A DNA stretch of 64,000 nt, from contig NC_046617.1 in NCBI RefSeq assembly GCF_900324465.2, positions 12,027,223-12,091,222 of the forward strand, given 5' to 3'. The position numbers and the translations under genes were made by a program. Of the stretch, positions 37,601 to 47,654 are shown piece after piece (the first letter of the stretch is position 1; every line of letters begins with the position of its first letter). The stretch comes from Anabas testudineus (taxonomy: Eukaryota > Chordata > Actinopteri > Anabantiformes > Anabantidae). Below the pieces are notes generated by a model. The model searched no databases and had not been told where the DNA came from. It saw only the letters and a list, made by a program, of their open reading frames with translations.

Positions 37601-40600
37601 CATCTCATGTTGCTCTGTACACTAAAACCAACATCACAGCCAGTCTCCATCCTTCGAAGAAAAAACTGCATGTCCTACGCACTCATTCACCTTTCTAGAT
37701 TTGATATGTGGCCTCCCCGAGTCACTTTTGAACAGCAAAAAGACATGCAGCTTTCTTCAGCAACTAATCAAACAAGGCTTCATTCTTCTGTTCCACCAAC
37801 TGTTAAGGCTCTCTTCTTAGACAGTATAAGGAGATACTCAGCTCAGACACTCTGACCTCTTCTGATGCTGTGCCATGGTGTGGTGTGACCCCTTTACTGT
37901 GCTTGGGACCTCTATAGAGTTTGCATGCTGTGTATTTTGAGAATGCCCAAGCATTTCTTTCACTTTTGTTGATCAAATCCTCATTGCTATTCATTGCTCG
38001 GTTGACACCTCCACAGCCAGTCCAGCGCCCTGCACCTGCCACAGTGGATATGGATGAAGAAACCCAGCTCCAGTTAGCCCTGTCTCTCAGCAAAGAGGAG
38101 CACCAGCAGGTACTGTTCCTAAGGGTCACTGGGTCCACTTGGATGATTATCTTCCACTATATAATGTTTAACCCCTTTCCACATCTTCTATTTCCTTGGC
38201 TTAGTGTTTAGAAGTTGTATTTCCAAATGTCTGTTATAATATCTCTGGAAACCACTGTAATCTACCACTGTTTTACTGTCTCATCCTCATACTATGTCTT
38301 TGTCCTCCCTTTTTTTTCTCTGATTATGCTAATATGTTGTAGCACAATAGAACTGCTTTGTTAGCCACAATGATGCTCTGCAGTTTCTTCTCTTTCAACA
38401 GAGAATTTTCTGGTTTGCACCTATTGTACACATCTACCACTGGGTCATATGTTGCCTAGGAAAAATACAAAGTGCTCTTGTGTCTGTGTGCTGCAACCAA
38501 GTCATGTATATAGTATGATCTGACAATATGTTAATTTTGCCAGAAGCTGTCATGCCTAAAGGCATCCATGTGTCTGTTTCTGTTGACAGGAGCAACTCAG
38601 TCGGCAAGGAGATGAGTCAATGCTGCAAAAAGCTTTGGAGGAGAGCAAACGTGAAATGGAGGCTAAAGGCGGGGTATGTAATATATGTCAATGGGGCTGA
38701 TGAAATATAATCAGTTTGAAACAGAATTTATCGACCACGGATTAAAACCAAGCCGATCAACCAACTCAGTTGAAGAAATACAGTAGCAAGAAAAAGTATG
38801 TGAACCTTTTGGAATTTTGTTGTTTTCTGCATTCATTTGTCATAAGACATGATCTGATTTCGTCTAACTCAAGAGTATTACCTAATATACTGTGACTAAA
38901 ATAATTAGAACAAAAAAATTTGAATCTTCCATGTCTTTATTGAGAACAACCATAATAACCTCATAGTGTGAGTGGAAAAAAGATGTGAGCCCTAGGAATT
39001 AATAACTGGTTGACTCCCCCCTCCCCCCCCCCCCCGGCAGCAATAACCTCAACCAGGCACTTCCTGTAGCTGTGAATCAGACCTGCACATTGTTCAGGAG
39101 GAATTTTAGCCCATTCTTCCTGCAGACCTGCTTTAGCTCATATTCTTTGGACATCTCATGTCTGTGGTTCTCTTCAACTCGTTCCAGAGCATCTCTATTG
39201 GGTTGAGGACTGGCCTCTGACTTAGCCACTCCATCAGGCGGATTTTGTTTTTCTGAAGCCATTCTGTTGTGTGTTTTGGGTCATTGTCCTGTAGCATCAC
39301 CCAACTTCTACAGAGTTTCAGCTGATGTACAAACACTCTCTCGTTATGCTGAAGATAAACTTGGGAATTCATCATCATGATGTTTCCTCCACTATACTTT
39401 ACAGTTGGGATGTTGTTTTCATGATGATACGAGTGCCATTTTTATGCCAGATGTAGTGCTGTGTGTTCTTTCCAAATAGTTCAATATATTTTGATCAATC
39501 CACAACATTTTACCAGTACTACTGTGTAGTGTCAATGTGCTCTTTGGCAAACTTCAGGCGTGCAGCAATGTTGTTTTTAGTAAGCAGCAGCTTCCTTCGT
39601 GGTGTCCTGCTATAAACACCCTGCTTGTTCAGTGTTTTACCTACTGTAGAGTCATGAACAGCCAGTTCCAATGGCGCCTTCAAATGTTTGGCTGTCAAAC
39701 GGGGTTCTTTCTTTACCTCATTGACGGTGTTTGTTGTGCTCTTAGGGTCATTTTGATGGGCCAGTCAGTCGAAGTAGCTCTTGTCCACATCTCCAAACTA
39801 ATCTTCTTAACTTTTGTTAACATCTGGTTCCAATTAACTTTTTTTGAGGTCATTATTTGCACTGAAGTTTTTTTTTATTTGTTCTTAATAAAGACATGAA
39901 ATATCAGATGTTTTTTGTGTTATTACTTTAGGCACATTGTATTTGTTAATACTCTTGACTTGGATGAAGATCAGATCACATTTTATGACAAAATAATGCA
40001 GAAAACCATGAAATTCAAGAGGTTCACATACTTTTTGTCACTTGCTACTGTATAGTAAACGCTCATTTCTTTCTTGTTGATTTGGTCAGACTTCCTTCAT
40101 AGACCTGGTAGACGTTTTTGCATTGCCTTCCCACCTGCATCCTAGTGAGCATCACTGGAATAATACTTCACGCCAGGCAGCAGCTAGCCAGCAGGGCGCA
40201 GACTCCTGGGACTCCTTGGGTGAGCCTTGAGTTAGCTTACATCACAAAATCAGGGAATGTTTAGGCACAAGTTCAAAATTATATGTAGTAAATTTTACCA
40301 ACTTTAAACAATGTTCATTCATTGAGAACAGAAATATTTATTGATAAATTTTCTTTCCTGAATTTATTTGAAATGAAGGGACACCTTTTTCATATGTACA
40401 ATACATTTTGGTTTACTCAAATATGCTATGATAAGCTTACTCCTTTCTGTTTGCCATCTCTGTTATTAAAGAAGACAGCAACATCACCTCAAGAGTAGAT
40501 CCTCCCTGGATGGCTCCCCCAACCTCCAACAGCCCTCCCCCACCATGGGAGCCCCCATCTGACCCCTGGCATGTCCCATCTAACAGTGTCTCCGATGCCA

Positions 40601-41771
40601 CAGGTCGTTTATGGGCCCTACCTGCCAAAACATGTGAGCAACTATGTGCATACATGCACAGTAAAAGATAAATAGGGAAAACCACCAATATTGTTAATAA
40701 AATATTTTAATATCATTTAATTAAATTGGATTTTCATTTATTTCTACCCTCTTCAGGTGTTGATCCATTCTCAGCTCCATCTGAGAGAACAACACACAAG
40801 GGAGCTGTCAAGGAACAGTCTCCCAGAGCTGGAAGCCCATCAGGTGAACAACATTTTCCCTTACTACACCACCATTTTGTGTATTTCACATGCTTACACT
40901 TGGAACTCTCTCTCTTACCTTTTAGATGGGGATCTGTTTGATGAGGCAATGGATGGAGGTCATATCAATGGCAGAGGGGAGGGCAGTCCTGAGCCCTTTG
41001 ACCTGTCACATCTAGGGGAAAGCTTGGGTGTCCCCAGTCCTCGTACATGCCGGACGCCTGAGGCATTCCTAGGCCCCGCAGCAGCTTCCTTAGTAAACCT
41101 GGAGAACTTGATCCCTGCAAATTCATCAGCGAAGACCACAAACCCCTTTTTATCAGGTATTAATTGTGTTGTTGACACTATGAAACAACAAAAAAGTAGG
41201 GGCACTAATACTGCAACTCTAGATTTAAATCAGCTTTTTAAATTTATTCTACAGTATATGTTACACAGATTGGTAATACACTTGCAAATGTGGACTTTTT
41301 AAAGACTCCTTTTATTGTTAGCTAAACCTTGGGAATGTATTTACATTGTTCTGTCTGCTTCTAACTGTAGTGATTCACTTACAGAAACATTGAGCAGTCT
41401 AAATGTTAACTGAGAAATGATAAATACAACTTGAGTAATTGGTAAATTATGGCGTTTTTGTTTCTTTCTGCACAGGCCTGAGTGCTCCTTCAGCCACCAA
41501 TCCTTTTCAGGGTGAGCAGCCCAAACTAACTCTGAATCAAATGGGCTCAAGCTCCACTGGTTTTGCTCCTCCTGCCACCTCTCTTCCATACAGTGCTTCC
41601 TTGCCCCTGCCTATGAACCATCAGCCTGCCAGCCTTCCCTCGTCACTGACTCACCCCACCCAGCCTGGTCTGGACCTGCCTGGGAACCTCCCTGAGCCCT
41701 TGTTGCCCTTCTCATCAGCCAACACTCAGGGACCACAGGCTACACAGAGCAGTCAGAACCCGTTCTTATGA
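34643..41771 (+). CDS. epn3: Epsin (epsin-3-like endocytic adaptor)
   Basis: Ten coding exons (34643-35240, 36720-36838, 37466-37543, 38017-38109, 38590-38673, 40090-40219, 40472-40633, 40757-40843, 40926-41156, 41476-41771) give 625 residues. Epsins bend clathrin-coated membranes and bind ubiquitinated cargo. Exon 1 encodes the whole ENTH domain (SLRRQMKNMVNNYTEAEIKV through LLRDEDKLKKERSQAL), which binds PI(4,5)P2. Next come four UIM-like helices on separate exons: EELQLQLALAMSREESEK, TQLQIAMSLSKEEAQK, TQLQLALSLSKEEHQQ and ESMLQKALEESKREME. The AP-2-binding region has DPW and related motifs (VDPPW, SDPWH). Three NPF motifs (TNPFL, TNPFQ, QNPFL) near the end bind EH domains. The call of epn3 over epn1/2 rests partly on rsad1 lying nearby, as in human. 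A Tc1 element sits in the intron after the fourth UIM exon. Confidence 0.93.
37026..37112 (+). other. Possible cryptic or poison exon in epsin
   Basis: An 87-base segment in the intron between the first two UIM exons has a good pyrimidine tract and acceptor (cctctactag) and a donor CAGT/GTGAGT. If spliced in phase 0 after the first UIM exon it would read AIVSQKPSLKVI and then stop, truncating the protein after one UIM. No transcript evidence is available, so it may simply be intron. Confidence 0.25.
38781..40050 (-). mobile_element. Tc1/mariner transposon, near full length
   Basis: About 1.27 kb bounded by inverted repeats (cagtagcaag...aaaaagtatgtgaacc at the left, its reverse complement at the right) and flanked by TA on both sides, the Tc1 target duplication. 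The transposase lies on the minus strand and is broken. A 3' portion at 39133-39378 reads VMLQDNDPKHT, EWLQKNKIRLMEWL and NPIEMLWNELKR, which are the second and third acidic catalytic regions of a DDE transposase. It lies in an epsin intron and is antisense to that gene. A C run at 39017-39035 interrupts it. Confidence 0.88.
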
Positions 41772-43173
41772 GGACCAACTGAACTTGATAAAATTGCTTA
41801 GAAAAAGGGGAATACCATTAGCTTATGCTCTTGAAATATGCCTCTAACTACAGATCAAACTGCAGCCCCAATGACTTGTATAGAAAGTCTTCTTAGTTGT
41901 TTTTATATTGTGCTTAAATCCATGCAAGCTAGTTCTGCTTTTCAGTGTCCTGTTCCTTGTCACTGTATGTAGGAACAAGGATAAAAGAGATAACACCTTT
42001 TTATCAGAACATATTATGTAAAATGTCTTTAAGGCCATAATGTATTACTAATTGACTTGTGTGGCAAATCTACTCAAAAGCACAGTTTGATATGATAATG
42101 TTTCCTCTCTACTTCTTCACAAACATAAAACCCAGGCAAATGTGTTACTTTTCAGTACACCAACAACTCTGCTCACTGTGACATAGTCCAGTTCCTGAAA
42201 CACGACAAATAAATAATAAATAAACAGATTTCTAACTGGCAGGTTTGGCAAGACCTGTCCAATGTTAAAATGTTACTTCATGAACAGACACAGTTAACTT
42301 TGTGGAGCTTCTGTTGAACCAGAACGGATGAGAAACATATGCATACGCATTGTGCATATGCATACTTTTACTATGGTGAAAGGAATTGCTGCAGTTAGCT
42401 GAATCAAATTAGTTTGGGAAGACTATACCTGCTTAAAAATTCACTGTAACAATAATAGAATAATGTATGAATCAAGTTTTATTCATTGCTTATAAACCAT
42501 TGACTGTCATGAAATATATGTTTATAATTATAACATTGCTTCATTCTTCAGCTGGTTGTAATGCTTTGCAAAATATAATTTATCTTAACAACAGTACATT
42601 TGGTATGAAATCATCATAAAACAGGCACACACCCAGTCCCACATTAAGTATGTATTGTGCACCTCATGCCCTCTGGTGGTAATAATTTGTTGCTGCTATG
42701 CTTCATGCCTCACAGTAATCAGTTTTGCAGTCCAAGCTCTTCTAGCTATTGTGTGTCCTAATTTACTACTAGTTACTTTAGAGCTTACTTTATTTCACAA
42801 AGACATTACTTATAGTTACATTTCTCCATTGGCAGAAATCCCTGCAATTCACTGTTTCTGAACTGTCTGAAATATACTTAGTGTAAGTCATCAATATAAG
42901 ATGCGTTTCAGCATATAAATGGATATCCATTCAACCAGTCCATCCCACATGTTAACACTGCTATAAATACTTCTTCCTTTATCCCATTAAGTCACTACAC
43001 TTTTATGGCACCAAAGATGCTGTATTACGAGCTTTCTTGTCATATGTCTTTTCCCTTTTTCAGTGAATCAAAATGGTAACATTCTTTGTGCAGTGAAAAT
43101 ACTGACATCTGATGTAAAAAAGCTTGAATCACTATTCAAGCAGAATATTTTTCAGGAACAAAAGGATGAGAGA
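41772..43173. other. 3' flanks of epsin and arl16
   Basis: Convergent intergenic region, 1.4 kb. Several overlapping AATAAA signals at about 42208-42228 on the plus strand fit the epsin 3' end. A minus-strand AATAAA (tttatt at 42789-42794) could end arl16. No coding exon is seen. Confidence 0.5.
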
Positions 43174-44322
43174 TCATTTGATTGGGATGGATTCCAGCCA
43201 GCTGAGCACCTCCTGAAGTCCCTGTCCAGAACGGGCACTTAGTTCCAGTGTTGTGATTGGCTGAGTAGCAGATGCAATGATGTCATCCATTCTGAACAGT
43301 GATTTTATCTCTACAAGACTCATAGTGCACGGCATATCTCTGGAAAACAATGGAATAAGAAAATACACAGTGGTTAATATTGTGTTGATGCTGCTGACTG
43401 TCACATCTTTGATGTATGACAAGTGAATATTGGGAATGATGTGTATGCTTATAGTCTCACGTCTTGTTGAAGAGAATAAGCACACTGGCACTGCGCAGAG
43501 GCTCAGCAGAGAGTACTGACAGCAGCTGGATGCAGGAGGAGGACACCTGAGCAATGTTGGCTGAGTCCACCATAAACTAAAACAAACAGAAAACTACAGT
43601 ATTTAGCAAATCATTCCAACAGTTAACGTATTATCTTCCATCAGATTCTGCAAACATGGAACTTGTATATAAAAACATACAATGACGGAGGAGCAGTCAC
43701 TGAAGTAACTGGGCCATATAGGGCCCATACAGCCTCCAAGCTCTCTCACTGTCACCTTCCTCTTCTTCAGTGTCAGATCAGTCAAGTTGGTTCCTACCTG
43801 TGGAGACATGAGACGTCCAGTTCAAACCCTACAAAATACAGCACTATTAAAAAATAACGTTCATTATTACTTACTGTAGGCAGAGTAGAAGGAGATGCAC
43901 CCAGCTCACCAAAGTCATGCAAACATAGCTGTAAATAACATCTGTTATGAAAAAAAAAAAACTCCTCGGGATGCAGTACTTTGAGTTTATCTTATTATCA
44001 TAAAATACCTCAGTGTATTACATTAACAATCTATATGGTCTACAATCTAATTTATACTTTATATGTTTAATATTCACTGACATATACTCGTATTTAGCTG
44101 TATGTTATGTTTACTAATGCTGCTATTAGCTCGACGGGCTACGCTAACTATTTAGCTAACGCTAGCCACTTATGAGACACTTCCAGTTTACAGCGCTTTT
44201 TCTGGTTTTAATCCGTTCAAATCTATCAGCTGGACACAAAGGATATTTTGTAATCGTTTCAGCAACAACGTTTTTCCGACTCCAGTTGCTCCAAGAAGTA
44301 AACACATTTCATTTCTGCTCAT
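43174..44322 (-). CDS. arl16: ADP-ribosylation factor-like 16
   Basis: Five exons (44247-44322, 43875-43930, 43681-43797, 43461-43576, 43174-43339) encode 176 residues of an atypical Arf-family GTPase. Motifs: P-loop LLLGATGVGKT, switch I PTVGTNLTD, G3 region RELGGCMGPIW (no catalytic Gln, as in human ARL16), G4 LFNKTD, G5 SARSG. There is no N-terminal amphipathic helix or myristoylation glycine, typical for ARL16, which has been linked to cilia and Golgi traffic. The exon 1/2 junction cannot be joined with GT-AG. It fits an AT-AC intron with U12 signals (44246 to 43931), giving LKRLQKLCLHDFGELG in frame. The gene is head to head with fn3krp copy 1, the two start codons being about 300 bases apart. 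Confidence 0.93.
43931..44246 (-). other. U12-type AT-AC intron of arl16
   Basis: On the minus strand the intron begins ATATCCTTT, the exact U12-type 5' splice consensus, and ends TTATTTAC, an AC terminus. A branch-site-like TTTCATAAC (consensus TTCCTTAAC) puts its branch A about 14 bases before the end, inside the narrow U12 window. Splicing here restores the frame from KRLQ to the PTVGTN switch region. Confidence 0.85.
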
Positions 44323-44619
44323 TTTGCTGGTAGCGAAGCGTGTGAAGCAGCCTCATTTCGCACCATGGCGACGGTCATGTGACCGTAGTAAGTCGCTGTG
44401 ATACGACAACGTAGAAGTCAATCACTCTAGTCTTGTTTTTGATTGGTTAACACTCCGCCCACATGTATGAAGCGGAAGAATAACAGGATCACCATCATAA
44501 CACAAGGGCTGTGGTTGGCTCAGACAACGCAACACATCAAAACGCCCCCAAACTTCAGGAGACTAAAGTTGCACGGCCTTGCTGCACCACTATATTTATC
44601 TGTCTTTAGGAAATTAACA
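44323..44619. promoter_or_regulatory. Bidirectional promoter arl16 / fn3krp
   Basis: The 297 bases between two divergent start codons hold a CCAAT-type box (ttgattggttaa, about 44438-44449), an E-box palindrome gtcatgtgac (about 44373-44382) and a ccatggcgac segment resembling a YY1 site, with no TATA box. A copy of this whole block lies 3035 bases downstream. Confidence 0.6.
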
Positions 44620-46562
44620 ATGGAGGCTAAATTAAAGAAGGAGTTGGGGACAACCATGCTAAAATCAACTGGTCACACAGGAGTTGGATGTATTAGCGAA
44701 GGCCAGAGCTACGATACTGACACTGGAAGAGTGTTTGTGAAGATAAATCACAAGAGTGAGGTATTGGCCATCAGCTATTTTAATTCACTACAGTGGCCTA
44801 TATTTATTTCATCTCCATATTAGCTGATTTTGTGGACGTGTTGACGCAGCTCACGTTACAAGATAAGATAAGATAAGATAAGATAAGATAAGATAAGAAA
44901 ACCTTTATTAGTCCCACAATGGGGAAATTGCATTTTTACAACAGCTTAAATACTAGAGTGTCAGAAAGACAGTCTGACCAAAGGAGACGAAAGACTAAAC
45001 TGGCACAGTCTGAGATAAATAGGCTATGAAACCTGACAGTATAAACAGTTCAGTAATAAATAAAATATATACATGTAAGTACAGTATATGTAGCAGTGTG
45101 AGTATGTACAGTATATGGATATTACTGGAATATGGATATTACTGGAACTACTACTACAACCTCTTATATGTGTCACATAGTGTTGATCCGTGCTGGTACA
45201 CTTGTTTAACAACCCCTTTACTTTTGTGTTCAGGCCAAATTAATGTTTGACGGTGAGATGGCCGGTTTGGAAGCACTTTTAAAGACAGAAACTGTTAAAG
45301 TCCCGAAGCCCGTGAAGGTGATTGAGCTTGATACAGGGGGGTGCGTATTTGTGACGGAACATCTTGACATGAGAGGTCTTAATAAGTAAGTAGTACTGTG
45401 TCAATGCCACTTTGTTCACACTAGACTGAAGGGCAACATGGATATATGGTCATGTCTAATATGAGGCTAATTGTTCTTCTTTAATTATTTATTTTATTTC
45501 CAAACACAATGTGCAGGTATTCACAGCGTCTAGGGGAGCAGCTTGCAGATCTGCATCTTCACAACAAGAAACAGTTGGAAAAATTAAATAAAGAGCAGCA
45601 GACAGTGGGTAATACACCTTAACCTTGCTTTAATACACGCTATTAAGGATACATGCACACAAATCTTTTATGCAGTCCCCATTACTGGTGAAACAGAATA
45701 ACGGTTCACACACACACACACACACACACACACAAAGAAAAAGCCAGAGTTGTTTGATTGATTTATATGTACAGTATAACTTATTTGACTGTATATAGGA
45801 AAAGGAGCTGGACAGGCAGAGGCTCCTGTTGTTGAAAAATATGGCTTCAGTGTAACTACATGCTGTGGATATCTACCACAGGTAACAAAGTATATGTATC
45901 TTTACACTGGAACTTTATTGTAGTGTAGTACATTTGTCTTTAATATATTACAATCACTCTTACCAGCAGTGTCGTGGTAACCTTCTTTTTTAAAATCTTA
46001 TTTCCCCAGAAAAATGAGTGGCAGGATGACTGGTTGATGTTTTACTCCCAGCAGAGGCTGCAACATCAGATTAACATGATGGAGAAATCTTATGGAGACA
46101 GAGAGGCCAGAGAACTATGGGCCAAGCTACAGGTGCACCCTGCTTTTGATGTCATCAGAAACAAAACTTACTTAACGCACTTCTATATGGCATTAATGAT
46201 CTGACTGTGTCTATTATTTATAGCTGAAGATCCCTCAGTTTTTCACAGATGTGGTGATAGTCCCTGCTCTCCTCCATGGAGACTTATGGGGAGGCAATGT
46301 AGCAGAGTGTGCAGAAGGCCCAGTCATCTTTGACCCTTCTTCCTTCTATGGCCATTCAGAGTTTGAGCTGGCTATAGCAGGGATGTTCGGAGGCTTCAAC
46401 AGCTCGTTTTACTCTGCTTACCATGAGAAGATTCCTAAAGCACCAGGTTTTGCAAAACGAAATCAGCTTTACCAACTCTATCACTACCTAAATAACTGGA
46501 ACCACTTCGGTGGTGGTTACAGAGGCTCATCAGTAAGGATTATGAAGGACCTGCTGAAATAA
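44620..46562 (+). CDS. fn3krp: Ketosamine-3-kinase (FN3KRP-like), copy 1
   Basis: Six exons (44620-44760, 45234-45385, 45517-45608, 45799-45881, 46010-46132, 46224-46562) encode 309 residues, the same length as human FN3KRP, and closer to it than to FN3K ([36 protein letters not shown]). These kinases phosphorylate sugar-protein adducts (ribulosamines, psicosamines) so that the adduct falls off. The P-loop cysteine (GCISEG), catalytic HGDLWGGN and metal-binding FDPSSFYGH are intact. Compared with copy 2 it differs at seven residues, several at family-conserved sites: GVGCIS for GGGCIS, VTEH for [12 protein letters not shown] for LNHWNHFG. The start [10 protein letters not shown] matches the family. 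A stop-free in-frame extension reaches back to 44443. Intron 1 carries an insertion absent from copy 2. Confidence 0.93.
44860..45158 (+). mobile_element. Retroelement-like insertion in fn3krp copy 1 intron
   Basis: About 300 bases present in intron 1 of copy 1 but missing from copy 2 at the same place. It begins with nine or so AGATA pentamers and then carries cctttattagtcccacaatg followed by gggaaatt, a pattern I associate with short fish retroelements and LINE tails. Clear target duplications were not found and the family is uncertain. Confidence 0.5.
45710..45734. repeat. (CA)n microsatellite
   Basis: About twelve CA units in fn3krp copy 1 intron 3. The copy 2 counterpart near 48475-48489 is shorter. 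Confidence 0.9.
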
Positions 46563-47322
46563 TTGCACTTACTGGACTCTTGCAGAAGTCTTTACAGTCT
46601 TAAACTAAAGTCAAGGATTTTGTCTAAACACACAGTGGCAAGTGGTTTCTGCATTATTTTGACATAAAACGTTATATGATCTTCATCTAAGTCAGTATTA
46701 GATGATAGATTCCCAAATTTAAAAAAAAATCTTCAGGATAATGTGAGATTGTCTGTACATCAGGTGAAACTTAGTAAAAGTTGGGAGATGCTACAGGACA
46801 ATGACCCAAAACACCAGAGCATGTCCACAACAGAATGGCTTCAGAAAAACAAAACACAGCTTTTGGAGTGGCCAAGTCAAAGCCCAGACCTCAACCCAAC
46901 AGAGAAGCCATGGAACGACTTGAAGAGAGCAACACACACGAGAACACAGCTAAAATAGAGCTATAAATAAATTCCTCCTAAACAATGTGCAGGACTGATC
47001 CACAGTTACAGGAAGCACCTTACTCTATCTTGTTAATATTCATGACTTGAAGATCAGATCATGTTATCATCAAATTAATGCCGAAAACAACAACATTTCT
47101 AAATGTTCACATACCTTTCCATGCCACTGTATAATGTTAACTTGACTTAGTAGCTAATTATTGCAGGGACTAAATATAGTACGTTGTATTTTCTATTGGT
47201 TTGTATAGAAAATACAGAATCAACATAAAAATCAAGTCTGCCTAATGAGCTCCATCTACACTAACCTTATTTCATGATTTAAGGGCATGTGTGGAGATAT
47301 AGACAGATTTCAGATAAATACA
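46563..47322. other. Spacer between the fn3krp copies
   Basis: Contains the copy 1 3' UTR, the deleted Tc1 element and about 120 bases (47205-47322) that do not match the other duplicate. No gene is seen. Confidence 0.6.
46633..47129 (+). mobile_element. Deleted Tc1/mariner copy, left duplicate
   Basis: About 500 bases ending in Tc1-like termini (cagtggcaag at the left, atgccactg then TA at the right). Inside is the C-terminal third of a transposase (46743-46958) with MLQDNDPKH, TEWLQKNK and PSQSPDLNPTEKPWNDLKRA. The first two thirds of the transposase are missing. The same element lies in the right duplicate, so it was inserted before the duplication. Confidence 0.85.
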
Positions 47323-47357
47323 GCTCCAAGAAGTAAACACATTTCATTTCTGCTCAT
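47323..47357 (-). pseudogene. Orphan arl16 5' fragment
   Basis: The duplication carried the first codons of arl16 exon 1 (minus strand MSRNEMCLLLGA, ATG at 47355-47357) together with its promoter. Similarity stops at 47323, so the P-loop lysine and all downstream exons are missing. It cannot encode a GTPase, but the promoter could still fire antisense. Confidence 0.75.
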
Positions 47358-47654
47358 TTTGCTGGTAGCGAAGCGTGTGAAGCAGCCTCATTTCGCGCCA
47401 TGGCGACGGTCATGTGACCGTAGTAAGTCGCTGTGATACGACAACGTAGAAGTCAATCACTCTAGTCTTGTTTTTGATTGGTTAACACTCCGCCCACATG
47501 TATGAAGCGGAAGAATAACAGGATCACCATCATAACACAAGGGCTGTGGTTGGCTCAGACAACGCAACACATCAAAACGCCCCCAAACTTCAGGAAACTA
47601 AAGTTGCACGGCCTTGCTGCACCACTATATTTATCTGTCTTTAGGAAATTAACA

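Larger units (their letters stand above)
44288..47205 (+). repeat. Tandem duplication unit, left copy
   Basis: Left copy of a direct duplication of about 2.9 kb. It starts inside arl16 exon 1 (gctccaagaagtaaacac) and runs through the promoter, all of fn3krp copy 1 and a deleted Tc1 element. Its partner is at about 47323-49968, offset 3035 bases at the start codon. The right limit is approximate, because similarity fades near ctaaatatag. Confidence 0.9.

Noticed and set aside
44240-44247. GT donor a few bases into the arl16 intron (cttt/gtgtcc)
   Set aside because: Using it would put exon 2 in a frame with an early stop; only the AT-AC junction keeps the ARL16 sequence in frame.
47205-47322. 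Spacer between duplicates as a possible third element or recombination site
   Set aside because: I saw no repeat ends, microhomology or coding signal that would support a specific mechanism.
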